A stretch of 64,000 bases of DNA from Luteimicrobium album (lineage in GTDB: Bacteria > Actinomycetota > Actinomycetes > Actinomycetales > Cellulomonadaceae). The notes under the pieces are model-generated. The model was not told the DNA's origin. It saw only the letters and a list, made by a program, of their open reading frames with translations, and searched no databases. Positions 43,028 through 52,320 of the stretch are shown here, one piece after another. The translations under genes were made by a program, and so were the position numbers. How positions within the stretch are numbered: the first letter of the stretch is position 1; every line of letters begins with the position of its first letter. The stretch covers positions 1,984,001-2,048,000 of the forward strand of contig NZ_BSUK01000001.1 in NCBI RefSeq assembly GCF_030161555.1, in the 5' to 3' direction.

Positions 43028-43480
43028 TCACCAGGTGCCGGGAACCTGCCTCACGGTGACGTTGAGGCGGTTGTACAGGTTCGTCGTCGCGACCCACAGG
43101 ATGATCGCGGCGAGCTGCTCCTCGGACCAGTGCTTCTCGGCCTCGGCCCAGATCGCGTCGTCGACGGCGTCCGGGCGGTCGGCCAGCCGGGTCATCGCCT
43201 CGGCGAGGTCGAGCGCCGCCCGCTGGGCGTCAGTGAACACCGTGGCCTCGCGCCAGCCGGGCAGGACGGTGAACTTCTCGAAGCCCAGCCCCGCCTTCTC
43301 GATGGAGCGGCGGGCGAAGTCGAGGCACCAGGCGCAGCCGTTGATCTGGCTGACGCGGAAGTGGAGGAGCTCGAGGGTCTCGTCGTCCACGCCCTTGTCC
43401 CGGGGGATCTGACCCAGGGTCGGCAGGACGCTCTGAGCGTCGGGGAAGTACGAGGCCGGGTTCTTCATGCGAGCGGTCAT
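43028..43480 (-). CDS. Carboxymuconolactone decarboxylase/AhpD-like protein
   Basis: A 150-residue alpha-helical CMD-family protein with the redox motif in LLHFRVSQINGCAWCLDFAR (CxxC) and a downstream helix ATVFTDAQRAALDLAEAMTR. The CxxC form is typical of the AhpD/peroxidase-related subgroup that acts on peroxides or thiols. ATG 43480 is preceded by GAGGAGCACCCC. It diverges from an ECF41 sigma factor gene; CMD proteins are the known conserved partner of that sigma group, so it is the likely regulated target. Confidence 0.88.
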   Translation of the reverse strand: MTARMKNPASYFPDAQSVLPTLGQIPRDKGVDDETLELLHFRVSQINGCAWCLDFARRSIEKAGLGFEKFTVLPGWREATVFTDAQRAALDLAEAMTRLADRPDAVDDAIWAEAEKHWSEEQLAAIILWVATTNLYNRLNVTVRQVPGTW

Positions 43481-43506
43481 GGGGTGCTCCTCGGTTCGGG
43501 CCGGCC

Positions 43507-43533
43507 CGTCACGTCGGGCCGGGCGTGTTCGTC
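43507..43533 (+). promoter_or_regulatory. Candidate ECF41-type promoter before the sigma factor gene
   Basis: CGTCACG and CGTC are separated by 16 bases, close to the ECF41 consensus TGTCACA-N16-CGTC. The site lies about 36 bases before the sigma gene start and would allow autoregulation. Confidence 0.45.
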
Positions 43534-43568
43534 ATCCCTTCGACGCACCCCGGCGAAAGGATGTGACC

Positions 43569-44573
43569 GTGACCTACGAGGCACCGGCAGGACCGGACCA
43601 CGCGACCGACGACGACTGGCTCGCCGAGCAGTTCGAGGCCCAGCGCAGCCGCCTGCGAGCCGTCGCCACCCGCATGCTCGGCGACGGCGCCGAAGCCGAG
43701 GACGCCGTCCAGGAGGCGTGGTTCCGGCTCCAGCGCACCGGCAGCGACACGATCGACAACCTCTCCGGCTGGCTCACGACCGTCGTCTCGCGCGTGTGCC
43801 TCGACCACCTCCGTTCACGGACGGCACGCCGCGAGGACGCGTGGGCACCCGTCGAGGAGGTCGCGGCGGAACACCGGGACACGGTCGCCGCCGAACCCGA
43901 GGGGGCCGCGCTCGAGGCCGACGCCGTCGGTGCGGCGCTGCAGGTCGTGCTCGACACGCTGACGCCCGCCGAGCGGCTGGCGTTCGTCCTCCACGACCTG
44001 TTCGGGGTCCCGTTCGACCAGATCGCGCCCATCGTCGAGCGGACGCCCGAGACGACCCGCCAGCTCGCGTCACGCGCACGCCGCCGCGTCCGCGGCACGG
44101 CGTTCGCGTCCGGGGAGCCCGCCGTCGGGCCCGACGGCGCCGAGCACGTCGAAGCGCCGGCCCTGCCCGCCGACCGGGCTCGCCAGCGCGAGGTCGTTGA
44201 GGCGTTCCTCGCCGCGTCGCGCGAGGGCCGGTTCGAGGACCTGCTGCAGGTGCTCGACCCCGACGTCGTCCTGCGCGCCGACCCGGTGGCCGTCGAGGCG
44301 ACCGCCCGCGTCGTCGCGCAGGGGCTCCCCGCACCCGTGCTCGCCGCCGAGGCGCACGGCGCGTTCGCCGTCGCGACCGCGTTCGTCGGGCGGGCGCTCG
44401 CGGCCCGGGTCGCGCTGATCGACGGCGAGGTCGGGGCGGCGTTCGTCTTCCAGGGCCAGGTGCGGTCCGCCTACTCGGTCCGGGTGCGCGACGGGCGCGT
44501 CGTCGCGCTCGACGTGTGCGGCGATCCCGAGGCGCTCGCCGCGAAGGACGTGGTGCTGCTCGAGGCGGCCTGA
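43569..44573 (+). CDS. ECF41-group RNA polymerase sigma factor (SigJ-like)
   Basis: A protein of about 334 residues. Region 2 includes LRAVATRMLGDGAEAEDAVQ and EAWFRLQRTG; region 4 is LTPAERLAFVLHDLFGVPFD followed by IVERTPETTRQLASRARRRV. A C-terminal SnoaL-like domain of about 120 residues (VVEAFLAASREGRFEDLLQV, VLRADPVAVEATARVVAQ) marks the ECF41 group, where this extension replaces an anti-sigma factor and tunes activity. The divergent CMD/AhpD gene is the usual partner. The GTG at 43569 is preferred because AAAGGA lies at good spacing; GTG 43563 would add two residues. Confidence 0.9.
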   Translation: MTYEAPAGPDHATDDDWLAEQFEAQRSRLRAVATRMLGDGAEAEDAVQEAWFRLQRTGSDTIDNLSGWLTTVVSRVCLDHLRSRTARREDAWAPVEEVAAEHRDTVAAEPEGAALEADAVGAALQVVLDTLTPAERLAFVLHDLFGVPFDQIAPIVERTPETTRQLASRARRRVRGTAFASGEPAVGPDGAEHVEAPALPADRARQREVVEAFLAASREGRFEDLLQVLDPDVVLRADPVAVEATARVVAQGLPAPVLAAEAHGAFAVATAFVGRALAARVALIDGEVGAAFVFQGQVRSAYSVRVRDGRVVALDVCGDPEALAAKDVVLLEAA

Positions 44574-44575
44574 GC

Positions 44576-44973
44576 TCAGTCGCGCGCCCAGGCCAGCGAC
44601 CCGGCGGCGACGACCGCGAAGACCACGCCGAGCACGCCGAGCCCGGAGGCGATCACCAGCACGGCCGTCACCGCGAACAACGTCGCCTTGACGCCGAGCC
44701 GGGGCGCGCGGGCCAGACGGTGGGCCGCGCGCGGCGCCAGCCACCGTCCCCAGACGACGGCGACCACCGCCACGAGCACGACGGCGAGCAGCACCGACGT
44801 CGCCGGGTTCGTTCCCAGCCGCGCGCCCGCGACGGCCAGCAGCGCGAGCATCGCGAGCTCGACGACGAACGCCAGAATGCCCGCGGGGAGACCCGCACGT
44901 CGGCGTCGGGCCGGGGGCCGCGCGCGCCGTCGTGGCCGGGTCCGCGGGGCGATGACGTCGTGGGGTCGGGCAC
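44576..44973 (-). CDS. YrdB/DUF2568-like small membrane protein (frame break near 44885)
   Basis: The readable part is ILAFVVELAMLALLAVAGAR, VLLAVVLVAVVAVVWGRWLA, PRAAHRLARAPRLGVKATLF and AVLVIASGLGVLGVVFAVVA, giving three to four membrane helices. The order, with WGRWLAPRA and RLGVKATLF, is that of DUF2568/YrdB proteins of unknown function. No start codon precedes the first helix in frame; a GTG at 44973 in another frame, joined near 44885, would give about 132 codons, the family length. It is convergent with the sigma factor gene, three bases apart. Confidence 0.6.
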
Positions 44974-45080
44974 CCTCCGGAGCCTAGCGAGCGGCCGTCG
45001 TCCGCTGCGGCGCCGCGCCGCGCGCGATACGTTCGCGATGGCCTCCCCGACCCGCCGGAAGGTCGGAGCGGAGGGCGTCG

Positions 45081-46298
45081 GTGGACCACGAGGCGTGGAC
45101 GCTCGTCCTCTTCGCGCTCTGCGCTGCGCTCGCCCCGCTGCTCGCGCGCGGCGTCCGGCGGTTCGCGCCGGTCCCCGTCGTGGTGTTCGAGATCCTGCTC
45201 GGCCTGCTGGTCGGACCGGCATTGCTCGGGTGGGCGACGCCCGGCGACCTCACCGACCGCCTGTCGGACTTCGGCCTCGCGATGCTCTTCTTCCTCGCCG
45301 GGCACGAGATCGACGTCGCCGGGATCCGTGGGCGGCCGTTGCGCCGCGCCGTCGGCGGCTGGATCGTGTCCCTCGTCGTGGGCGTCGGTCTCGGGGTCCT
45401 GCTCGGTTCGACGGCCGCGGCCGGGGTGTTCGTGGGGATCGCGCTCACGTCGACCGCGCTCGGGACGATCCTCCCCGTCATCAGCGACGCGGGGGAGCTC
45501 GGCACCCCGTTCGGCCGGGCGGTCAGCGCCGTGGGGGCCGTCGGCGAGTTCGGGCCGTTGATCGCGATCTCGATCTTCCTCAGCGGGCGGCAGCCCGGGA
45601 AGGCGACCGTCGTCCTGCTGATCTTCGTCGTCCTGGCGGCTGGCGCCGTCTGGCTCGCCGTCCGGGCGCCGCACGCGCGCGTGCACCGGGCGATCGAGGC
45701 GACCCTGCACACGAGCGGGCAGTTCGCCGTCCGGCTCGTGATGCTCGTGGTGGCGGCCCTCGTGGCGCTCAGCGTCTGGCTCGGGCTCGACATGCTGCTC
45801 GGGGCGTTCGTCGCGGGCCTCGTCCTCAAGGCGCTCATGCGCGACGCGGCCGACCCGCTCGTCGAGCAGGTGGACGCCAAGATCGAGGCCGTCGGCTACG
45901 GGTTCCTCGTGCCCGTCTTCTTCGTGTCCACGGGCGTCACGTTCGACCTGGACGCGCTCCTGGGCTCGACGACGGCGCTCCTCGAGCTGCCGCTGTTCCT
46001 CGTCCTGTTCCTCGTGGTGCGCGGGGTGCCCGGCTCGTTCGCCGCGCCCGACGGCGCGACCCGCCGCGACCGGACGTCGCTCGCGTTCTTCTCGGCGACC
46101 GCGCTGCCGATCATCGTCGCGGTCACGAACATCGGCCGGGAGTCGGGCGACCTGTCGAGCGCGACCGCGACCTCGCTGGTCGGGGCGGGGCTCCTGTCGG
46201 TGCTGGTCTTCCCGCTCGTCGGGCTCGCCCTGCGGGGCTCGCGACGCGACGTCGAAGCGCGCGCCGACGAGACGACCGAGGTCCCGGAGGAGGCCTGA
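45081..46298 (+). CDS. Cation:proton antiporter, CPA2 family
   Basis: A 405-residue protein with about twelve membrane helices. VPVVVFEILLGLLVGPALLG and SDFGLAMLFFLAGHEIDVAG are the conserved first helices of CPA2 exchangers. GIALTSTALGTILPVISDAG carries the helix-breaking core, and LDMLLGAFVAGLVLKALM and GYGFLVPVFFVSTGVTFDL follow. The family exchanges sodium or potassium for protons. No TrkA-N regulatory domain is present; the C-terminus is a short charged tail. GTG 45081 gives the first helix at once. It has no operon partner. Confidence 0.9.
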   Translation: MDHEAWTLVLFALCAALAPLLARGVRRFAPVPVVVFEILLGLLVGPALLGWATPGDLTDRLSDFGLAMLFFLAGHEIDVAGIRGRPLRRAVGGWIVSLVVGVGLGVLLGSTAAAGVFVGIALTSTALGTILPVISDAGELGTPFGRAVSAVGAVGEFGPLIAISIFLSGRQPGKATVVLLIFVVLAAGAVWLAVRAPHARVHRAIEATLHTSGQFAVRLVMLVVAALVALSVWLGLDMLLGAFVAGLVLKALMRDAADPLVEQVDAKIEAVGYGFLVPVFFVSTGVTFDLDALLGSTTALLELPLFLVLFLVVRGVPGSFAAPDGATRRDRTSLAFFSATALPIIVAVTNIGRESGDLSSATATSLVGAGLLSVLVFPLVGLALRGSRRDVEARADETTEVPEEA

Positions 46299-46311
46299 CG
46301 CGGCCAGGGTG

Positions 46312-47091
46312 TCAGGCCAGGATCACGTGCAGCCTCCGCGGGCCGTGGACGCCCTCGACGCGCTCGAGCTCGATGTCGCTCGTCGCGCTCGGGCCGCTGA
46401 TCCAGGTCTGCGGGCGCTCGGGGTGCGCGGCGAGCAGCCGCACGGCCTCGGGCACGAGCTGCACGACCTGCTCGGCCCGCACGACGCACACGTGCAGGTC
46501 CGGGACGAGCGACACGGCGCGGCGCCCCTGGTCGGGCTCGCCGTCGAGGACGATCGTCCCGGTCTCGGCGATCGCGACCCGGCAGGCGGTGACGACGCCC
46601 AGCGACCCGTCGAGCTCGGCGGGCGACAGGGGCTCGCCGCGCGAGTCCGTCCGCACGGTCAGCCCCTCGGGGAGCGTTGCGAGCCACGCGGGGTCGAGCC
46701 CGTCGGGCACGACGAGCGCCGCGCCGTCGGACGCGTCGGAACGCGCCGCGGCGACGATCTCCCCGACGACGCGCGCGATCCCGGCATCGCCGTCACCGCC
46801 GACGTGGTGGACGGTCGCCTTGTAGTCGACCAGCCGGTCCTCGAGCAGCGCGACGACCTCCGCGCCGCCCGCCACCAGCTCGCCCGACGCACGGTATGCC
46901 CGGGGGACCTCCGCCTCGCCGACGGGGGCGCCGTCGTCGGGTGCGGGGGCCGGGCCCGGGTGGGGGCGCCCGTCGCGCTCGGGGAGACCGTCGGGCGTGC
47001 CCGAGCGCTCGCCGGGCGGCGGCAGCTCCCCGGTCGGCGGTGCGGCGAGCGCGGCCCGGACGCGGGCCAGGACCTCGTCGCGCGCGCTCAC
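46312..47091 (-). CDS. lutC: Lactate utilization protein C (LUD domain)
   Basis: A 259-residue LUD-domain protein. VSARDEVLARVRAALAAP is followed by a Pro-rich spacer, then LVDYKATVHHVGGD, VTACRVAIAETGTIVLDGEP, HVCVVRAEQVVQLVPEAVRL and TWISGPSATSDIELERVEGV with HGPRRLHVILA at the end. This is the conserved core of LutC (YkgG), part of the LutABC complex that oxidises L-lactate. Its GTG overlaps the end of lutB by four bases. Confidence 0.93.
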   Translation of the reverse strand: MSARDEVLARVRAALAAPPTGELPPPGERSGTPDGLPERDGRPHPGPAPAPDDGAPVGEAEVPRAYRASGELVAGGAEVVALLEDRLVDYKATVHHVGGDGDAGIARVVGEIVAAARSDASDGAALVVPDGLDPAWLATLPEGLTVRTDSRGEPLSPAELDGSLGVVTACRVAIAETGTIVLDGEPDQGRRAVSLVPDLHVCVVRAEQVVQLVPEAVRLLAAHPERPQTWISGPSATSDIELERVEGVHGPRRLHVILA

Positions 47092-48556
47092 CGGTTCTCC
47101 TTCCACCAGCGCCGGAACGACTGCTTCGGGGGTGCGGGCAGGTCGCGCGAGCCGGTCCACAGCGACCCGGGGAACGGCAGGCTGTGGATCTGCCCGTCGC
47201 GTGCGACGAGCCGCCCGGCGCCGGACGCCCGCTCGGCCACGCCCATGCGGCGTCCGTCGGACATGACCCACGCCGCGGCCTTCATGGCGGCTCCCCAGCC
47301 GGTGGGGCGGTGGCGGTCGTGGTCCTCGTCGACGTCGCGGGCGCGCAGGTGCACGAGCAGCGTCGGGATGTCGATCTTGACAGGACAGACCTCGTAGCAC
47401 GCGCCGCACAGCGTGGACGCGTAGGGGAGGGTCGCGTTCGGGTCGTCGTGCGACTGCACGCCCGTGAGCTGCGGGGTGAGGATCGCGCCGATGGGGCCGG
47501 GGTAGACCGACTGGTAGGCGTGCCCGCCGACCCGCTCGTACACGGGGCACACGTTGAGGCACGCCGAGCAGCGGATGCAGCGCAGGGCGTCGCGGCCGAC
47601 GTCGTCGGCGAGCGCCCGGGTGCGGCCGTTGTCGAGGAGGACGAGGTGGAACTCCTGCGGCCCGTCGCCGGGCGTGACGCCCGTCCACAGGGACGTGTAG
47701 GGGTTCATGCGCTCGCCCGTCGAGGACCGGGGAGGAGCTGCAGGAACACCTCGAGGTCCTCGAACGATGGGACGAGCTTCTCGATCCCCATGACCGTGAT
47801 CAGGGTCTGCGGGAGCGTGAGGCACATGCGCCCGTTGCCCTCGGACTCGACGACGGCGAGCGTCCCCGTGTCGGCGACGGCGAAGTTGGCACCGCTCACC
47901 GCGACCTTCGCCGAGAGGAACTTGCGGCGCAGGTGGAGGCGCGCGGCCTCGGCGAGCGCCGCCGGGTCGTCGGTGAGGTGTGCCGGCGCGTCTCCCATCC
48001 GCTCGAGGAAGATCTCGCGGATCTCGGCGCGGTTGCGGTGGATCGCGGGCACGAGGATGTGGGACGGCTGGTCGTCGGCGAGCTGCACGATGAGCTCGGC
48101 GAGGTCGGTCTCGAACGCCGCGATCCCCTCGGACGCGAGGTGCTCGTCGAGCCCGATCTCCTGCGTGGCCATGGACTTGACCTTGACCACCTCGTCGGCG
48201 CCGGTCGCCTTCACGAGGTCCGTGACGATGGCGTTCGCCTCCGCGGCGTCCCGCGCCCAGTGCACGACGCCGCCCCGCGCGGTCACGTTCTCCTCGAGCC
48301 GCTCCAGCAGCTCGGGCAGGTGCGCGAGGGTGGTCGCCTTGAGGGCGGCGCCCGCGTCGCGCAGGTCCTCCCAGTCGGGCACCTCGCCGACGACGCGCGC
48401 CCGCTTCGCGCGGATCGTCGACGTCGCGTGGCCCAGGTTGCGGCGGAGCTGGGCGTCGTCGAGGGCCTCGCGGGCCGCCGTCGGGAACGGGTCGCCCCAG
48501 CGCAAGGGCTCGCGCGGGTGGGGGACGCCGAGGAACACGGGGTTGGTGGTGGTCAC
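47088..48556 (-). CDS. lutB: Lactate utilization iron-sulfur protein B (frame break near 47725)
   Basis: About 489 residues with one base restored at the GGGG run near 47725. The N-terminal LUD part has RRNLGHATSTIRAKRARVVG, VKVKSMATQEIGLDEHLASE and ETGTLAVV-like ADTGTLAVVESEGNGRMCLT. After the break come two ferredoxin clusters, CIRCSACLNVCPVYERVGGH and CGACYEVCPVKIDIPTLL, and a C-terminal tail ending FRRWWKENR. It is the central electron-transfer subunit of the Lut complex. Its GTG overlaps the lutA stop. Since operon mates are intact, the break is probably an assembly error. Confidence 0.9.
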
Positions 48557-49320
48557 GCCGCCACCTCCACGGGCTCGTCGACGGTCGACGCCAGGATCTC
48601 GGCGAGGTGCATGATCCGCACGCCGGCGCGCAGCCGGGAGAGCCCGCCGCCGATGTGCATGAGGCACGAGTAGTCGCCGGCCGTGACGATCTCCGCGTGC
48701 GTGGACTTCACGGCGCTCACCTTGTCGGCGAGCATCGTCGTCGACGTCGGGGCGTTCTTCAGCGCGAACGTCCCGCCGAAGCCGCAACAGCTCTCCGCGT
48801 CGGGGAGCTCGACGAGGTCGATCCCGCCGACCTCCCGCAGCAGCCGCAGGGGTTTGTCGCCGACGTGGATCATGCGCAGCGAGTGGCACGTCGGGTGGTA
48901 GGTGACGCGGTGCGGGAAGTGGGCGCCGACGTCGGTCACGCCCAGCACGTCGACCAGCAGCTCGGACAGCTCGTACGTGTGCCGCGAGACCGCGTCGGCC
49001 CGACGGGCGAGGGCCTCGTCCCCGGCGCGCCGGCACACCATCGCCTGCTGGTGCCGGACCGCCCCGGTGCACGACCCGGACGGCAGCACGACGGCGTCGA
49101 ACTCGCCGTCGAGCACGGGCTCGAACGCGCGCACGTGGTTCTGGACGACCGGGTATGCCTCGTCGAGGTAGCCCGTGTTGACGTGCATCTGCCCGCAGCA
49201 CGCCTGGCCCGGCGGGAACACGACCTCGTGGCCGAGGCGCTCCAGCAGGCGGGCGGTGGCCTGCGGCGCCTGCGGGAAGAGGGCGTCACCGATGCAGGTG
49301 GCGGCGAGAGCGATGCGCAT
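48553..49320 (-). CDS. lutA: Lactate utilization protein A (cysteine-rich CCG protein)
   Basis: A 255-residue protein with two CCG-type cysteine-rich domains: FPPGQACCGQMHVNTGYLDE in the first and YHPTCHSLRMIHVGDKPLRL then ESCCGFGGTFALKNAPTST in the second. This is the GlpC/HdrB-like fold that binds a noncubane cluster, found in LutA (YkgE). It is the first gene of lutABC on this strand. The start lies 28 bases after the stop of a response regulator gene, so the operon may read through from the regulators. Confidence 0.93.
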   Translation of the reverse strand: MRIALAATCIGDALFPQAPQATARLLERLGHEVVFPPGQACCGQMHVNTGYLDEAYPVVQNHVRAFEPVLDGEFDAVVLPSGSCTGAVRHQQAMVCRRAGDEALARRADAVSRHTYELSELLVDVLGVTDVGAHFPHRVTYHPTCHSLRMIHVGDKPLRLLREVGGIDLVELPDAESCCGFGGTFALKNAPTSTTMLADKVSAVKSTHAEIVTAGDYSCLMHIGGGLSRLRAGVRIMHLAEILASTVDEPVEVAA

Positions 49321-49347
49321 GCGGGCTCCTCGGGCGAGGCGGGCTGC

Positions 49348-50070
49348 TCAGCCCAGTCTCTCCGGCAGCGTGGGCGGGCGCGCGTCGGCATCGGTGCGCC
49401 CGGCGGACGGCGCCGGCCAGTGGTCGAGCAGGTCGCCCGGGCCGAGCCCGAGCGCGTGCTCGATGTCACCGGGCGACGATTCCTGCAGGTGCTGCGAGAC
49501 CACCACCGACAGGTCGCGCCAGTAGCCGCGCAAGGTCGACTCCGAGAGGTACAGCGAGCGGGAGAGCTCCGCGTACGTCAGTCCGCGAGCGCGTCCCGCC
49601 AGCACCTCCTGCTGCCGGCGGTTCAGCACCGTGAGCCGCCCACGACGGACGAGGACCTCGATCAGCCCGGTGACGGTCGGCGGGGCGACCAGCTCGCCGC
49701 GTGAGACCGCGAGGAACGCTGCGGCGGTCTCCGAGAGCGTCGACGACTTCGACACCACGCCCGTCGCGCCCGCCGCGAGGCATGCAGCGAGGACGAACCG
49801 GCGCTCCTCCTGGGTGTAGACGCAGACGCGATACCCGGCGTCGACCGCATCTCGGATCGCTGCCACGCCCTGGCTCGCGTTCGGTTGGCGGAGGTTGACG
49901 AGGTGCAGGTCAAGGACGACGACGTCGGCGACGGGCCTGGACCTGAGGAAGTCCTCGACGCTCTGATGGGTCGAGACGAAGGTCAGCCCGGGCATGAGGA
50001 CCGCGAGCGACTCACGCACGGCGGTTGCGTCGTCGACCAGGCTGAAGCGGGCGTCCGTGACGGGGTTCAC
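49348..50070 (-). CDS. LuxR-type response regulator
   Basis: A 240-residue regulator. The receiver has the acidic pair in FSLVDDATAVRESLAVLMPG, the phospho-acceptor in VADVVVLDLHLVNLRQ, the switch threonine in VCVYTQEERR and the lysine in GATGVVSKSSTLSE. The helix-turn-helix is LNRRQQEVLAGRARGLTYAE followed by LYLSESTLRGYW. The C-terminal 50 residues (DIEHALGLGPGDLLDHW) are an added tail. It follows its kinase gene and precedes lutA by 27 bases, so lactate use is a reasonable target, by inference. Confidence 0.85.
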   Translation of the reverse strand: MNPVTDARFSLVDDATAVRESLAVLMPGLTFVSTHQSVEDFLRSRPVADVVVLDLHLVNLRQPNASQGVAAIRDAVDAGYRVCVYTQEERRFVLAACLAAGATGVVSKSSTLSETAAAFLAVSRGELVAPPTVTGLIEVLVRRGRLTVLNRRQQEVLAGRARGLTYAELSRSLYLSESTLRGYWRDLSVVVSQHLQESSPGDIEHALGLGPGDLLDHWPAPSAGRTDADARPPTLPERLG

Positions 50071-51334
50071 CAGGCACCACCCACAGGGGGACCGTCGTCG
50101 CCGCCGCCTCGGCCAGGACGAGGGGTATCCGGTCGCCACGCAGCACCACGGTCGTGCCGAGCCCCGGCACCGACTCGAAGGTCGTGGTGATGTCGTGCGC
50201 GGCGAGCGCGTCGACGACGAGACCCCGGACGCCGACACCGAACGTCGTCGTCGCGAGGTCGAACCCGACCCCGTCGTCGTGCAGGGTGACCGTCCAGCCG
50301 GTGCCGTCTTCGCGCTGTTCGGCGTGCAGCACCACGCGGCTCGCCTCCGCGTGCTGCCGCACGTTGATCAGAAGGCTGCGCAGCGCCACGACGACGTCGG
50401 GCGCTTCCGCGCCGAGTCGGAGACCTCGGGCGAGGTCGGGGACGACGTCGAGCGGGAGGTCGGCGAACTCCGCACCGACGGACTCGACGAGGATCGCGAG
50501 ATCGTGCGGGGCGGCGTCGGCAGGGCTCGGACCGAGCTGCTCCTGGCCGGCCAGGTAGGCGCGCATGCGGTTCACCTCGCTCGCGGCCTGCACCCACACC
50601 TGCGACGGGGTCCGGCCGTCCGCAGGATCCAGCGCGGCACGCTCGACGAGGAGCTTCAGCAGCGCGGTCCCGTTGTGGATGGCGGTCCGCGCGCGTCTCG
50701 CCTCCTCGTCACGTGCCAGCCGAGCAGCGTACTCGCGGGCGCGGTCGGCGTCGGAGGCGATCCGGTAGACCGCGCCCGTGCCGGCCCAGGCGAGCGGCGG
50801 GAGGCACAGCAGGGTCAGCAGCTCGCCGACCATCGTCGCGGCGCCCGTGCCGGAGCCGAGCACGGGGAGCACGAAGACGGCGCGCGCCGCGACCAGCACG
50901 CCGAGCAGGGTGACCCACGTGGCACGGCGTCGGACCCCGAGGAGCCCGCACGCGACGGAGAGCGTGTACGCGCCCTGGAACCCGACCCAGCTCCCGGTGC
51001 GGTAGGCGTCCGGCACGGTGGCAGTTCCTGCGAGCAGGAGTCCGGTGGCCACGGTGACCTCCACGCAGGCCCACCGGGGTCCTGGCGGACGACGGCGTGC
51101 GACGGCGAGGACGGCGGTCGAGACGACCGCGACCGTGGCGACGAGCCAGGTGGCCAGGCACAGGGTGGGCCGCTGCGAGACGTCGACCGCGGTGACCACG
51201 GAGGGCGCCATCTGTGCGAAGGTCGCGACGCGAAGACCGGCGACGGCAAGGCCGGCCGCACGCTCGGCCTGGGGCAGGCTGCGGGCGGGCTCGAGGAACG
51301 TGCCGTCGGGTGCTTCGCCCTCGGTTCGTGCCAT
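50012..51334 (-). CDS. Sensor histidine kinase
   Basis: A protein of about 440 residues. Five or six membrane helices span residues 35-185 (TLCLATWLVATVAVVSTAVL, TGLLLAGTATVPDAYRTGSW, TLSVACGLLGV, TWVTLLGVLVAARAVFVLPV). A cytoplasmic part follows with ARRARTAIHNGTALLKLLVE (phospho-accepting histidine) and a HATPase domain (LLINVRQHAEASRVVLHAE, LHDDGVGFDLATT, GLGTTVVLRGDRI). The end overlaps the regulator start by 59 bases as read. If the GGGGG run at 50091 has lost a base, the kinase would stop at 50067 with a four-base overlap, which is more usual. The signal sensed is unknown. Confidence 0.85.
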   Translation of the reverse strand: MARTEGEAPDGTFLEPARSLPQAERAAGLAVAGLRVATFAQMAPSVVTAVDVSQRPTLCLATWLVATVAVVSTAVLAVARRRPPGPRWACVEVTVATGLLLAGTATVPDAYRTGSWVGFQGAYTLSVACGLLGVRRRATWVTLLGVLVAARAVFVLPVLGSGTGAATMVGELLTLLCLPPLAWAGTGAVYRIASDADRAREYAARLARDEEARRARTAIHNGTALLKLLVERAALDPADGRTPSQVWVQAASEVNRMRAYLAGQEQLGPSPADAAPHDLAILVESVGAEFADLPLDVVPDLARGLRLGAEAPDVVVALRSLLINVRQHAEASRVVLHAEQREDGTGWTVTLHDDGVGFDLATTTFGVGVRGLVVDALAAHDITTTFESVPGLGTTVVLRGDRIPLVLAEAAATTVPLWVVPGEPRHGRPLQPGRRRNRRA

Positions 51335-51534
51335 CGCCGCCTCCCATGGCCTCGTCTGGTGCCGTGCGGGTATCTTGCCCCACCCGTGCGGCCGAGGACG
51401 AGGGCTTGCGGGGCACGAGGAAGGCAAGTCCGCGATTTCGTTGGATGCCGGCGGACGGGACCGCCTACCACTATCGTGCTGTGCCGCTCACGACGACGTG
51501 GACGGCGACCCGGTGATCGACTGGAGGGACCACC

Positions 51535-52320
51535 ATGAGGCTCAGCAGCAGGCTCCGCACTCTCGCCGTTCGTACCGCCGCCGTGGGCGCGGTTCTCGGC
51601 ACTGCGCTCGCGGCACAGGCGGTGATCGCGACGAGCGCCTCGGCGACGTCGTCGAGCGCGGCATGCGCGAACATCGTGCAGATCGTCGTGCGTGGCTCGA
51701 ACGAGGCGGCTGGCTCGAAGATCAGTGGAAACGTCTATACGTCGGGGGGCCTGGGGCGGATGTCGGTCGTCTCGTCGCGGGTCGCCTCCGGCACGAAGAA
51801 GTCGGTGCGGACCGTCGGCCTGGTCTACCCGGCGACCATCGCGCCGTCGCTCAGCGTCCTGGGCGGCTACCCGCAGAGCGAGGTGACCGGGCGCAACACG
51901 CTCGCGAAGGAGCTGAACCGCCTCGCGTCGTCGTGCCCGAGCTCGAAGACCGTCCTCATCGGGTACTCGCAGGGCGCCCACGTGATCGGTGACACCTTGT
52001 CCAACACGAATCCCGCAGGGCTGAAGGCAGCCGCGAAGAGCCGTGTCGCCGCGGTGTTCCTGACCGGTGACCCGGTGCGTCGATACGGCGAGTCGTTCAA
52101 CAAGGGGGCCGGTGTCGGTGGTGGCTTGCTGCCGAACCGTGCGAAGGGCGACCTGAGCGGGGTGGCGAGCCGGTTGAACTCGTACTGCTACAAGGGCGAC
52201 ATGTTCTGCGACCCGGACCACCCGGTCTCCGGCAAGAGCGGCTCGACCATCCACGGCAGCTACGGCAACGCGACGATCGGCGCCTACGGCGCGTCGTTCA
52301 TCCTCGGCAAGATCAAGTAG
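51535..52320 (+). CDS. Secreted cutinase-family esterase
   Basis: A 261-residue secreted alpha/beta hydrolase. Signal peptide AAVGAVLGTALAAQAVIATS ends near SASA. The mature start ACANIVQIVVRGSNEAAG gives the first strand; the nucleophile is in TVLIGYSQGAHVIGDTL, the aspartate in SYCYKGDMFCDPDHPVSG, and the histidine in STIHGSYGNA, in the order Ser-Asp-His of cutinases. Four cysteines could form the two usual disulfides. Substrates may be cutin-like polyesters, lipids or esterified polysaccharide. The gene is monocistronic with AGGGACC before the ATG. Confidence 0.88.
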   Translation: MRLSSRLRTLAVRTAAVGAVLGTALAAQAVIATSASATSSSAACANIVQIVVRGSNEAAGSKISGNVYTSGGLGRMSVVSSRVASGTKKSVRTVGLVYPATIAPSLSVLGGYPQSEVTGRNTLAKELNRLASSCPSSKTVLIGYSQGAHVIGDTLSNTNPAGLKAAAKSRVAAVFLTGDPVRRYGESFNKGAGVGGGLLPNRAKGDLSGVASRLNSYCYKGDMFCDPDHPVSGKSGSTIHGSYGNATIGAYGASFILGKIK

